DNA of 64,000 nucleotides from Ampullaceana balthica (GCA_944989445.1 CALYLW010000052.1:1027058-1091057), one strand, 5' to 3'. Positions 22,494-33,739 are shown, counted from the stretch's first letter. Numbers and translations are program-made. Notes: generated from the letters alone by a model not told the origin.

Positions 22494-22892
22494 AGGGGCC
22501 GTCCATAAATGACGTCACGAACCTGGGGGGGGGGAGGGAATCATACATTTGTGACGAGGGGGGGGGTTTAAGAAATGTGACGTCACGTCAAAACGCGCAA
22601 CTTTAAATAAAATTTCCACTTAAATATATTTGATTACTGAGACTTTATTTAATGACGTTTATGCGTGCTGTTACGATATTAGAATGCAGTGTTACACTAA
22701 AAACATACTTAAATGACAACATTTTTTTTTAAACATGCTCATTCTCAAACAAAAAATACGGCTTTTATGGGGGGGGGGTCAAAGCTTTGTGATGTCTTAT
22801 TGAAGAAGGGGTCTAAGTTTTTGTGACGACGTGTGACGAGGGGGGAGGGTAAAAAATCGGCCAAAATCGCGTGACGTAATTTATGGACGGCC
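22494..22892. mobile_element. ~400 bp MITE with GGCCGTCCATAAAT termini
   Basis: Left AGGGGCCGTCCATAAATGAC with GTCACG, right CGTGACGTAATTTATGGACG with GCC: clear inverted ends. G-runs of seven to ten bases (near 22525, 22556 and 22770) lie inside. The right part is also present in hAT copy 1 (to 12570), so it was in the element before the two copies separated. The superfamily is not clear to me. Confidence 0.75.
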
Positions 22893-23279
22893 AGTAGTCG
22901 ATTATATTATGGTTTTTATAAATTAATAAACATGAATAAAAAATTGTAATTGAAACGAAGTAAAGGTGGGGAACATGTTTCCCATTGTGTGCCATATTTA
23001 TGTAAGCAGTAATAAAAGAGGCCACATAAGATTATATACCTATAAATACACATTTATAAAATACAAGATACTTTTTAAGGGCCTCAAGAAAGTTACTGAG
23101 GTAGCAGGTCCCACCCAACCCCCCACCCCCAGTGAGACAAAACATATTCCAAATTTACACCAAAAAAAAACAATTACCAATCACTATTCTTCTATTTTGT
23201 ATGTATAAATAAATGATTTTTTAGTTACAAACAAAGAAATTGTATACATTAGTATGTAAACATATTTATACATTTACTC

Positions 23280-23795
23280 TCCTAACTTTCATAATAGAAA
23301 AATCGTGTATTATGCTATCAAAATTAAAATTGTCTGCAATATCAATATCTTGTTATATGGACTATGGACAGTATTGCAAGATTTTGTTTTACTTTAATCG
23401 CTCATTGTGGAACGAAGATAATTTTTTATCAAATTCAGTTTGGAGAAGCTCCTTTCATAACTAGCGACACTGATAGCAATAGTTGAAAAAATGCATAGCA
23501 AAATTACAATGTTGGTTACAGAATTTTCCAATCTATACTGTTGAATAAATTATAATAGATCAAGGAGGCCTTTTCCCACGTTTTTCTAACATAATGCCTT
23601 GTAGTGTAGGTACAGCCATAAAAACCTGAATCCTTTTTCTTTCCATATTGAACTGTTCTTTATCAATGTCACTAAAGTAATTTATTTCATGTTCAAATGC
23701 TTCATTTAGTAGGTTACATGGTATTAAATAAGAATATTTTTTTGCAAGGACTTGCAATTCAACAAAGCGTTCTTTTATAATTCCATCCATGGATA
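23280..23795 (-). pseudogene. hAT transposase C-terminal region, broken
   Basis: Minus-strand reading: MDGIIKERFVELQVLAKKYS (from 23790), LIPCNLLNEAFEHEINYFSD, then LEKRGKRPP, a frameshift, QQYRLENSVTNIVILLCIFS, ISVASYERSFSKLNLIKNYL, RSTMSD and, further on, NFNFDSIIHDFSIMKVRRVN. The ERSFSKL segment followed by KNYLRSTM is the hallmark of the hAT C-terminal dimerisation domain, of the kind found in ZMYM1-like domesticated proteins. The frameshift near 23562 and several stops make it non-functional. The catalytic residues upstream are not recognisable in the remnant. Confidence 0.85.
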
Positions 23796-24423
23796 AAAAA
23801 CATTTCTTGATGTACTCCTTTTTCTAAAGATAGAACCATGTCTTTTTAATGTTCCCCACTCATATTTTTTTCCTAACTCCGCGTTCAGTTGTTATCTCCA
23901 CCTCTTCACAAATTGTTTGGCTGATATAACATCTTTTTTTTTATTAGCACATCTCTTTGTTCCATGCAATGGGTTTGAATTAATTTAAAAAATGATGGGT
24001 CCCATAAATTGAGATAACATAGAAAAGAAAAAGAGTAAAATTCTAGCATCTGATCTCGTTTTACTAGTCACTTCTTCAGATGGGGTACTTTTCTTATAAA
24101 AGTTTCATCTGTGACTTATACTGAGTTTTCCAAACAAATGGATACCTTTTTTGAGCGATTAAAATTTTTTGAACGGTTTTGCGTTAGTTATGATATCCAC
24201 TATGTAATAAAAAAAATAAAATGTGCGAATCCGTTAATTAGACTCGAAATTACAAATATTTTTGTTTCACCTTGGTTTTCCCCCTTCAAAACAAAAAGGG
24301 CGGCTGTCGAAAATTGTTTTACTTTTCATCAAATGCCCACAAATGCCACCCCCTTAATGCGTGACGCCCGGGGCGGACCGCCCCCACCGCTCCCCCCCTA
24401 GCTACGCCACTGATGTCAGACTA

Positions 24424-24573
24424 CGTAATTAGATCTATTGTCCTAAATAAAATAAGAGAAATTCAATTATTTTTTCTAACCATTGAAAAAATCGTAAAGC
24501 TGAAACTTGTCAATACATCAAAGGGCGCCAAAAATAAATTTGCCAAGAGCGCCAAAACCTAGTTACCCCTCTG
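24424..24573 (+). repeat. transposon right terminus, first copy
   Basis: Shares AATAAGAGAAAT, TTTTTCTAAC, GCGCCAAAAATAAATT and CCTAGTTA with 27168-27297; both end in CCTCTG. Probably the ends of two members of one hAT-like family. Confidence 0.7.
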
Positions 24574-24703
24574 ACGCCAGCTAACTGAAGTGCTGAGCTG
24601 TAGTCGATGGAGTGTTACTTAAATTTACTTTTAATTGTGAGTTTTTATCGTTAGGCATAAGATAGTGAGTATGACACATTGACACTATTGTTTTTATTTA
24701 TAA

Positions 24704-24735
24704 CTAGACGCTCCGCGGCGTAGCATACGCCGCAG
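24704..24735 (-). mobile_element. Helitron 3' terminus (hairpin plus CTAG)
   Basis: On the minus strand GCGGCGTATGCTACGCCGC forms an 8 bp stem with a 3 base loop, followed by GGAGCGT, CTAG and T. This is a very clean Helitron 3' end. The matching 5' end on the right is not identified. Confidence 0.75.
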
Positions 24736-25245
24736 ACTTGCTCATGGAGAGTGCAAAGAAAGTGGAGAAATAACGGATACAAACTACAGTACGAAGAAAT
24801 CAAGACAACGTGAGTGAACGTCGGTTGGGGGGAGGGGACTGCCAACTCATTGTTGGTTTCGAGACATTTGCAGGCAAAATTCGGTACACCCCTAACTTCT
24901 ATGAAGTCAGCTATAAACGATAATCTGTTTAAAATCTGAGTTACATAATGGATAATCGGTTTTCCAAAACAACAACAACACGATATTAACAACCCTAATT
25001 ATGACTAACCCTCGTTAGGGTCGGCCAATCACAGTTTATGTTTAAGGGATAGTAGTATTAAGTGGGAGGCGGGCAACAACAACCTCAGAGTGCATGTCTT
25101 CACGTTTACTCGCTATTTTTTTTAATTAACTTAGTGCTGCTTTTTGTGCCGGTACTCTCATCCCCCCCCCAAACGTTCTTTGCACTGTCTATGATGAGTA
25201 AGTCTGCGGCGTATGCTACGCAGCGGGTCTCTCCAGAGCTCCTTC
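24704..25245. repeat. inverted repeat bearing Helitron-type ends
   Basis: The arm 24704-24845 and the arm ~25085-25245 face each other: shared blocks GCGGCGTATGCTACG, AGACTTGCTCAT/ATGAGTAAGTCT and AGTGCAAAGAA. The right arm's end is altered (GGGTCTCTCCAG instead of CTAG). A third GCGGCGTATGCTAC lies at 25336. It looks like two related Helitron ends facing away from each other. Confidence 0.65.
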
Positions 25246-25862
25246 TTTTCATTCACTCACTTTCGTTTGCCCAAACCCACCCCATTTTGACAACTGTGTC
25301 TTTCAGGAAGTCTTCACCCGTCACTAAATCATTAGCGGCGTATGCTACAGCTGTTCTGTTCGTTCGTCCGTCGATACGACGAGGACCACTCTAGTCATCC
25401 GAGGGTTGTAGACCACTGGTATGGGATGGATGACAAAAGTGACTTGCGCGGTGATTTGGATTTAAGTGAGAAGGAGTTGCGCAGTTCGTCGATCTCACTC
25501 TCTCGCCCGAGGCCATCATATCCAGCGGCAGGACTAAGTCGAGACGGCTGGTGATGGAGACGGGTGCAGTGGATGGCCATGATGTCCTGTGTGTCTTGTC
25601 ATGCCCTTAGCGTTCCACAACGCTTTGCTGAGATTCGCCTTTTTGACCGTTGAGCAACTAGTGGTTCCTCCGCCCTGTCCACCGAATCCAGTCTTCACGT
25701 GCATAGATAGACATATCTAGATCACCGAGGGTTTGAGACCCGTCGGCTACCCTCACCAGGTTTAGCCAGCCAGTCGAAACCGTTGCCAGGGGTGTGGCTA
25801 CTGCGCACGTTGCAGTTTCTATGAGCCACTGGTGGGAGCTGTGGGCTGTGAGACAACTTCCG
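25246..25862. other. GC-rich island, no gene recognised
   Basis: Visibly richer in G, C and CpG than anything around it. A frame at 25342-25554 (70 aa, plus) and one at 25395-25580 (61 aa, minus) overlap and neither resembles a known domain. It could be unique exon or promoter sequence, or an insertion from a GC-rich element. There are no TATA, splice or tRNA signals that I can defend. Confidence 0.35.
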
Positions 25863-26164
25863 GGTTAATATTAATAGTATCAACAGCCACTAAATGACAA
25901 AACCAAGTAAAATACAACCAGACGAGCATAGAGGGAATTCATTTCGAAGATCAGTTCCTTGATAACTTTAATTTCCTTAATTTGCATTTGTATGTTGTAT
26001 ATTTCTCCAGCGCTTGATTGTTTTTGTCTTTAATGACAGCAGAGAAATTTAGGTTCCGCCATTTTGAACAACCGGAAGTTATCAATCTATGCTACAGCTA
26101 GTGTTGGCAATAAAGGGGTAAAAGAATGGGCACAAACTAAAATATTTTTAAAAATTAATTTAAA
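25863..26164. other. unassigned spacer
   Basis: Ordinary AT-rich sequence with no open frame or clear repeat, leading into the HINE-like units. Confidence 0.5.
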
Positions 26165-27172
26165 AAAAACCCCGTAAAAACCAAGTTTTTGACTATAAAT
26201 CCTTTATGTACGAGACGTAACTAAAAGAATGTTCATTATAATACGCAGCGCAAGACCATCCAAAAATACACAATTGTAGTTGTGTCGTAAAACATGTTTA
26301 ATATAATGCGCACCGATCAGGAATATGTTTATAAAAGTGTTGTCAATAACATACGCACCTTATTGCGCGACAGGAAAGGTTGTTCAATATAATACGCACC
26401 GCGACAATCTAAAAAATAACTTGATACATAGAAATAAATAAAGTAATCTAAAAATTCAATAATGTAATTACGTTACATGCGATCGATCTGAAATTTTGAT
26501 ACATAGTTTTATCATCGCCACGAAACTGCCTGCAAAATTACAGCTCGCTAGCTTACAAGGAAGTGGGTTGAAATTGGATCAAACGTTTTGGCGACAAGCA
26601 AGCAAGCAAGCAAGCACGCACGCGAGCAGACACCACGAGTTAATATAAAAGATTTAAAATAATAAAAACCGGTAAAATACCATGTTTTTCACTAAAAAAT
26701 TCTATATGTACTAGACGTAACTAAAAGAATGTTCATTATTATACGCAGCGCAAGACCATCCAAAAATACAAAATTGCAGTTGTGTCGTAAAACATATTTA
26801 ACATAATGCGCATCGATCAGGAATATGTTTATAAAAAGTGTTGTCAATAAAATTCGCACCTTATTGCGCGACAGAAAGGTTGTTCAATATAACACGCACA
26901 GCAACACTCTATCTAAAAAAATAACATGATACATAGGAATAAATAAAATAATCTAAAAATTCAATAATGTAATTACGGTACATGCGATCGGTCTGAAATT
27001 TTGATACATAGTTTTTATCATCACCACAAAACTGCCTGGTAAATTTCAGCTCGCTAGCTTACGAGGAACTGGGTTAAAAATCGATCCAAAAGTTTTGGCG
27101 ACGGACAAGTAGCTTGGCGACAGACAATCAAGCAAGCAAGCAACCAGACACCACGAGTTAATTTTATAAAGG
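26165..27172 (+). mobile_element. two HINE-like (~500 bp) repeat units in tandem
   Basis: Units 26165-26660 and 26668-27172 start with ACCAAGTTTTTGACTATAAA or a variant, contain four spaced ATAATACGCA-type motifs, ATGCGATCGATCTGAAATTT, CAGCTCGCTAGCTTAC, a (GCAA)n tract, and finish with CACCACGAGTTAATATAAA. AAATCCTTTAT near one end and ATAAAGGATTT at the other are subterminal inverted repeats. Subterminal inverted repeats plus an internal microsatellite are features of Helentron-associated elements (HINE/DINE-1 type). The same family recurs at 60275-62690. Confidence 0.65.
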
Positions 27173-27297
27173 ATTTAATAAGAGAAATACAATCATTTTT
27201 CTAACAAATGAAAAATCGCAAAGCGGAAACTTTGTCAATTTATCAAGGGCACCAAAAATAAATTAGCCAAGGGCGCCAAAAACCTAGTTAAGCCTCT
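27168..27297 (+). repeat. transposon right terminus, second copy
   Basis: About 130 bases matching 24441-24573, ending CCTAGTTAAGCCTCTG. Its start overlaps the end of the second HINE-like unit. Confidence 0.7.
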
Positions 27298-27581
27298 GAT
27301 GGTCTTATCTTCACGTAATAGAATAGAATAGGTCCTCTACTTGGACAAACTTTACAATTAAATGAATAATGATTTGATATTTAAAAAATGTACACACAGG
27401 AAAATAAAACTGTCATGAACAATGAGGACTTCATAAAACATGAAATTAATACTCTTATTTTGAAAATGTTATACTATTACAGTTTTGTGTTTAAAAACCA
27501 TAAACAAATAAAAAATAATATACGCGTGTTTGGGAAAGTCCGAAAAATATTTAGTTTCTTTAGCAAATTTATATCAGCATG
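27298..27581. other. AT-rich 3' flank of the peptide gene
   Basis: The plus-strand frame at 27388-27606 (72 aa) is A/T-driven and shows no domain. I found no credible second exon for the minus-strand peptide gene here. Confidence 0.4.
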
Positions 27582-27587
27582 TTTATT
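27582..27587 (-). terminator. AATAAA polyadenylation signal overlapping the stop codon
   Basis: The minus strand reads CAATAAACATG. The hexamer AATAAA contains the TAA stop (27585-27583) of the secreted-peptide frame. Confidence 0.5.
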
Positions 27588-27825
27588 GATTATCCAAGAC
27601 CGTTAGAAATAAAAGCAACGACAAAGGACTAATACAATTTTTACAAATGGCTTTTAATGGATTATTCAAGAAAACTTTAAATAGTTTATGTACATACGCG
27701 TTGCAAGCTCTGAAACGTCCGTAACAACGGCCAAGGTAGTGAGTGTCCAGATGGGGAATAATCTGCGCAGTCATTAACCCAGCTATGGTAAAGATAATCA
27801 TAGCCAACACAGCAGCTTGTTTCAT
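27583..27825 (-). CDS. small secreted cysteine-containing peptide (hypothetical)
   Basis: An 80-residue open frame on the minus strand. Residues 1-21 (MKQAAVLAMIIFTIAGLMTA then Q) form a good signal peptide: lysine at 2, a hydrophobic core, then small polar residues. The predicted mature part has cysteines at GRCYGRFRACNA and AICKNCIS, four in all, and basic residues. The start is supported by an A at -3 and by a TATA box and initiator at proper distance upstream. The stop lies inside AATAAA. An alternative is that this is only the first coding exon: GTATGT at 27697-27692, just after the second cysteine, is a good 5' splice site, and then the last third of the frame would be intron. It resembles no family I can name; secreted hormone, defence or venom-type peptides are all possible. 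Confidence 0.5.
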   Translation of the reverse strand: MKQAAVLAMIIFTIAGLMTAQIIPHLDTHYLGRCYGRFRACNAYVHKLFKVFLNNPLKAICKNCISPLSLLLFLTVLDNQ

Positions 27826-27869
27826 GATGACTCGACAACACTAACAAATGGATAGTGCAGTTTTCTCGT

Positions 27870-27905
27870 TTATTAGTTGATTCTCCAAGAACGATCCTTT
27901 TTATA
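27870..27905 (-). promoter_or_regulatory. core promoter: TATA box and initiator
   Basis: On the minus strand TATAAAAA at 27905-27898, then TCAACT at 27880-27875 with the presumed +1 A at 27878, 27 bases after the first T of the TATA box. The resulting 5' UTR of the peptide gene would be about 53 bases. Confidence 0.5.
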
Positions 27906-28054
27906 CCAATGCCCTGTATAATATTCGAATACCATGCAACAAATGGCCATTTAACGTGAGTCAGTGGGGATGGGTAAAGATGCTGGAAAGGGGATAGGGG
28001 CAATGTAATTATAAGGCAAGAAACTGTGCCACAGATAAGGAGACTGGTTAAAGA

Positions 28055-28275
28055 AACATGGCAAAGATTAGAGTGTAAGGGGAGAAGAGTTGCAAAGAGC
28101 GATGAAGGGATGAGTAGATAGGGGTAGGAAGAAATAAATAGGAGAGGGAGGCAGAAGCAAAATGAAGATGAGAAGGAATGGGAATATTGAGAAGAAATAA
28201 AAGAATGTAGAAGTGGTGCGGGAAATATTGGTAAGGGAGTGGGGATAGAAAAGTGGAGTCGGGGGAAAAAACTTT
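28055..28275. repeat. purine-rich strand-asymmetric tract
   Basis: For about 220 bases the plus strand is dominated by A and G (GGGGAGAAGAG, GGAGAGGGAGGCAGAAG, GAGAAGGAATGGG). It lies upstream of the peptide-gene promoter. The minus-strand open frame across it (28048-28317) is a by-product of its composition. Confidence 0.7.
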
Positions 28276-28480
28276 ATGCCTCACATAATCACTAAAAGCT
28301 GAAATTATTCGCGTCAAGATGAAAAAACATCACACATACAAAACAAACATGGTTTTCAGCGAGGGTTAGTAGGCCTTGCAAGTAATCTTGTCGTTAGGTC
28401 AAAATGACTCGTCCCTTTAACGTCCCGCCTACGTCAGTGTTATTTATACCGTGACTTATGCAGATCCGTTAGGAGCATTT
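28276..28480. other. left flank of the satellite array
   Basis: Single-copy-looking sequence with no counterpart of the array's right flank. It contains GTCCCGCCTACGTCAG. The array begins abruptly after GGAGCATTTGTCTTTA. Confidence 0.5.
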
Positions 28481-30909
28481 GTCTTTAATGTCATTGTTTC
28501 ATGTTTGCCTTACACGTACTTCTCTGATGTCATTGTTTCATGTTTGTCTTACACGTGCTTCCCTGATGTCATTGTTTCATGTTTGCCTTACGCCTTACAC
28601 GTACTTCTCTGATGTCATTGTTTCATGTTTGTCTTACACGAACTTCTCTGATGTCATTGTTTCATGTTTGTCTTACACGTACTTTTCTGATGTCATTGTT
28701 TCATGTTTGCCTTACACGTACTTCTCTAATGTCATTGTTTCATGTTTGTCTTACACGTACTTCTCTTATGTCATTGTTTCATGTTTGTCTTACACGTACT
28801 TCTCTGATGTCATTGTTTCATGTTTGTCTTACACGTACTTCTCTTATGTCATTGTTTCATGTTTGCCTTACACATACTTTCTCTGATGTCATTGTTTCAT
28901 GTTTGCCTTACACGAACTTCTCTGATGTCATTGTTTCATGTTTGTCTTACACGAACTTCTCTGATGTCATTGTTTCATGTTTGTCTTACACGAACTTCTC
29001 TGATGTCATTGTTTCATGTTTGTCTTACGCCTTACACGAACTTCTCTGATGTCATTGTTTCATGTTTGCCTTACACGAACTTCTCTGATGTCATTGTTTC
29101 ATGTTTGCTCTTACACGAACTTCTCTGATGTCATTGTTTCATGTTTGTCTTACACGAACTTCTCTGATGTCATTGTTTCATGTTTGCCTTACACGAACTT
29201 CTCTGATGTCATTGTTTCATGTTTGCCTTACACGAACTTCTCTGATGTCATTGTTTCATGTTTGCCTTACACGAACTTCTCTGATGTCATTGTTTCATGT
29301 TTGTCTTACACGAACTTCTCTGATGTCATTGTTTCATGTTTGTCTTACACGAACTTCTCTGATGTCATTGTTTCATGTTTGCCTTACACGAACTTCTCTG
29401 ATGTCATTGTTTCATGTTTGTCTTACACGTACTTCTCTGATGTCATTGTTTCATGTTTGTCTTACACGTACTTCTCTGATGTCATTGTTTCATGTTTGTC
29501 TTACACGTACTTCTCTGATGTCATTGTTTCATGTTTGTCTTACACGTACTTCTCTGATGTCATTGTTTCATGTTTGTCTTACACGTACTTCTCTGATGTC
29601 ATTGTTTCATGTTTGTCTTACACGTACTTCTCTGATGTCATTGTTTCATGTTTGTCTTACACGTACTTCTCTGATGTCATTGTTTCATGTTTGTCTTACA
29701 CGTACTTCTCTGATGTCATTGTTTCATGTTTGTCTTACACGTACTTCTCTGATGTCATTGTTTCATGTTTGCCTTACGCCTTACACGTACTTCTCTGATG
29801 TCATTGTTTCATGTTTGTCGCCTTACACGTACTTCTCTGATGTCATTGTTTCATGTTTGCCTTACGCCTTACACGTACTTCTCTGATGTCATTGTTTCAT
29901 GTTTGTCTTACGCCTTACACGTACTTCTCTGATGTCATTGTTTCATGTTTGCTTACGCTTACACGTACTTCTCTGATGTCATTGTTTCATGTTTGCCTTA
30001 CGCCTTACACGTACTTCTCTGATGTCATTGTTTCATGTTTGCCTTACACGTACTTCTCTGATGTCATTGTTTCATGTTTGCCTTACGCCTTACACGTACT
30101 TCTCTGATGTCATTGTTTCATGTTTGCCTTACGCCTTACACGTACTTCTCTGATGTCATTGTTTCATGTTTGTCTTACACGTACTTCTCTGATGTCATTG
30201 TTTCATGTTTGCCTTACACGTACTTCTCTGATGTCATTGTTTCATGTTTGCCTTACACGTACTTCTCTGATGTCATTGTTTCATGTTTGCCTTACACGTA
30301 CTTCTCTGATGTCATTGTTTCATGTTTGCCTTACACGTACTTCTCTGATGTCATTGTTTCATGTTTGCCTTACACGTACTTCTCTGATGTCATTGTTTCA
30401 TGTTTGCCTTACACGTACTTCTCTGATGTCATTGTTTCATGTTTGCCTTACACGTACTTCTCTGATGTCATTGTTTCATGTTTGCCTTACACGTACTTCT
30501 CTGATGTCATTGTTTCATGTTTGCCTTACACGTACTTCTCTGATGTCATTGTTTCATGTTTGCCTTACGCCTTACACGTACTTCTCTGATGTCATTGTTT
30601 CATGTTTGCCTTACACGTACTTCTCTGATGTCATTGTTTCATGTTTGCCTTACACGTACTTCTCTGATGTCATTGTTTCATGTTTGCCTTACACGTACTT
30701 CTCTGATGTCATTGTTTCATGTTTGCCTTACGCCTTACACGTACTTCTCTGATGTCATTGTTTCATGTTTGCCTTACGCCTTACACGTACTTCTCTGATG
30801 TCATTGTTTCATGTTTGCCTTACACGAACTTCTCTGATGTCATTGTTTCATGTTTGCCTTACACGAACTTCTCTGATGTCATTGTTTCATGTATGCCTTA
30901 CACGAACTT

Positions 30910-33490
30910 CTCTGATGTCATTGTTTCATGTTTGTCTTACACGTACTTCTCTTTTGTCATTGTTTCCTGTTTGTCTTACACGTACTTCTCTGATGTCATT
31001 GTTTCATGTTTGTCTTACACGTACTTCTCTGATGTCATTGTTTCATGTTTGCCTTACACGGACTTTTCTGATGTCATTGTTTCATGTTTGCCTTACGCCT
31101 TACACGTACTTCTCTGATGTCATTGTTTCATGTTTGTCTTACACGTACTTCTCTGATGTCATTGTTTCATGTTTGTCTTACACGTACTTCTCTGATGTCA
31201 TTGTTTCATGTTTGTCTTACACGTACTTCTCTGATGTCATTGTTTCATGTTTGTCTTACACGTACTTCTCTGATGTCATTGTTTCATGTTTGTCTTACAC
31301 GTACTTCTCTGATGTCATTGTTTCATGTTTGTCTTACACGTACTTCTCTGATGTCATTGTTTCATGTTTGTCTTACACGTACTTCTCTGATGTCATTGTT
31401 TCATGTTTGTCTTAAACGTACTTCTCTGATGTCATTGTTTCATGTTTGTCTTACACGTACTTCTCTGATGTCATTATTTCATGTTTGTCTTACACGTACT
31501 TCTCTGATGTCATTGTTTCCTGTTTGTCTTACACGTACTTCTCTGATGTCATTGTTTCATGTTTGCCTTACGCCTTACACGTACTTCTCTTATGTCATTG
31601 TTTTATGTTTGTATTACGCCTTACACGTACTTCTCTTATGTCATTGTTCCATGTTTGCCTTACGCCTTACACGTACTTTTCTTATGTCATTGTTTCATGT
31701 TTTTCTTACGCCTTACACGTACTTCTCTGATGTCATTGTTTCATGTTTGACTTACGCCTTACACGTACTTCTCTGATGTCATTGTTTCATGTTTGCCTTA
31801 CGCCTTACACGTACTTCTCTGATGTCATTGTTTCATGTTTGCCTTACACGTACTTCTCTGATGTCATTGTTTCATATTTGCCTTACGCCTTACACGAACT
31901 TCTCTGATGTCATTGTTTCATGTTTGCCTTACGCCTTACACGTACTTCTCTGATGTCATTGTTTCATGTTTGTCTTACACGTACTTCTCTGATGTCATTG
32001 TTTCATGTTTGCCTTACACGTACTTCTCTGATGTCATTGTTTCATGTTTGCCTTACACGTACTTCTCTGATGTCATTGTTTCATGTTTGCCTTACACGTA
32101 CTTCTCTGATGTCATTGTTTCATGTTTGCCTTACACGTACTTCTCTGATGTCATTGTTTTATGTTTGCCTTACACGTACTTCTCTGATGTCATTGTTTCA
32201 TGTTTGCCTTACACGTACTTCTCTGATGTCATTGTTTCATGTTTGCCTTACACGTACTTCTCTGATGTCATTGTTTCATGTTTGCCTTACACGTACTTCT
32301 CTGATGTCATTGTTTCATGTTTGCCTTACACGTACTTCTCTGATGTCATTGTTTCATGTTTGCCTTACGCCTTACACGTACTTCTCTGATGTCATTGTTT
32401 CATGTTTGCCTTACACGTACTTCTCTGATGTCATTGTTTCATGTTTGCCTTACACGTACTTCTCTGATGTCATTGTTTCATGTTTGCCTTACACGTACTT
32501 CTCTGATGTCATTGTTTCATGTTTGCCTTACGCCTTACACGTACTTCTCTGATGTCATTGTTTCATGTTTGCCTTACACGTACTTCTCTGATGTCATTGT
32601 TTCATGTTTGTCTTACGCCTTACACGTACTTCTCTGATGTCATTGTTTCATGTTTGCCTTACACGTACTTCTCTTATGTCATTGTTTCATGTTTGTCTTA
32701 CACGTACTTCTCTGATGTCATTGTTTCCTGTTTGTCTTACACGTACTTCTCTGATGTCATTGTTTCACGTTTGTCTTACACGTACTTCTCTGATGTCATT
32801 GTTTCATGTTTGTCTTACACGTACTTCTCTGATGTCATTGTTTCATGTTTGTCTTACACGTACATCTCTTATGTCATTGTTTCATGTTTGTCTTACACGT
32901 ACTTCTCTGATGTCATTGTTTCATGTTTGTCTTACACGTACTTCTCTGATGTCATTGTTTCATGTTTGTCTTAGACGTACTTCTCTGATGTCAGTGTTTC
33001 ATGTTTGTCTTACACGTACTTCTCTGATGTCATTGTTTCATGTTTGTCTTACGCCTTACACGAACTTCTCTGATGTCATTGTTTCATGTTTGTCTTACAC
33101 TTTAGACGTACTTCTCTGATGTCATTGTTTCATGTTTGTCTTACACGAACTTCTCTGATGTCATTGTTTCATGTTTGCCTTACACGAACTTCTCTGATGT
33201 CATTGTTTCATGTTTGCCTTACACGAACTTCTCTGATGTCATTGTTTCATGTTTGTCTTACACGTACTTCTCTGATGTCATTGTTTCATGTTTGTCTTAC
33301 AGGAACTTCTCTGATGTCATTGTTTCATGTTTGTCTTACACGAACTTCTCTGATGTCATTGTTTCCTGTTTGTCTTACACGAACTTCTCTGATGTCATTG
33401 TTTCATGTTTGTCTTACACGAACTTCTCTGATGTCATTGTTTCATGTTTGTCTTACACGAACTTCGCTGATGTCATTGTTTCATGTATGC
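30910..33490 (+). repeat. higher-order block A, copy 1
   Basis: A run of distinctive variant units (CTCTTTTGTC, CTTAAACG, GTCATTATTTC, CTTACACTTTAGACG, CTTACAGGAAC) that recurs in the same order at 33740-35950. Confidence 0.8.
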
Positions 33491-33739
33491 CTTACACGAA
33501 CTTCTCTGATGGCATTATTCATGTTTGCCTTACACGAACTTGTCTGATGTCATTGTTTCATGTATGCCTTACACGAACTTCTCTGATGGCATTATTCATG
33601 TTTGCCTTACACGAACTTCTCTAATGTCATTGTTTCATGTATGCCTTACACGAACTTCTCTGATGTCATTGTTTCCTGTTTGTCTTACACGTACTTCTCT
33701 GATGTCATTGTTTCATGTATGCCTTACACGAACTTCTCT

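Larger units (their letters stand above)
22436..24412 (-). mobile_element. hAT element copy 2
   Basis: Left end CAACGGCGTAGCTAG and GCCGCCCGGGGCGG; right end GCCCGGGGCGG then CCCCTAGCTACGCCACTG, in inverted orientation. Flanks CTGTAAGA and ATGTCAGA agree at six of eight positions, a decayed 8 bp duplication. The transposase remnant is on the minus strand. A MITE lies just inside the left end. This copy is the empty-site reference for the insertions in copy 1 (12315-16964). Confidence 0.85.
20992..24573. mobile_element. outer hAT-like element shell (tentative)
   Basis: The left CAGCGGCGTAACAACGGG with TTGCCAAGGGCGCC (20992 on) and the right GCCAAGAGCGCCAAAAC, CTAGTTACCCCTCTG (ending ~24573) are imperfect inverted repeats of the CAGnGGCGTAACTAGG type common among hAT elements. 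They enclose the pogo-like MITE and hAT copy 2. I see no matching target duplication, so the pairing is tentative. The right end has a second copy at 27168-27297. Confidence 0.4.

Noticed and set aside
24111..24401. 96-codon plus-strand frame
   Set aside because: It runs through the hAT right end and its terminal inverted repeat, and has no protein features.
28048..28317. 89-codon minus-strand frame
   Set aside because: It runs through the purine-rich tract and its composition (leucine, serine, proline, tyrosine) simply reflects that tract.
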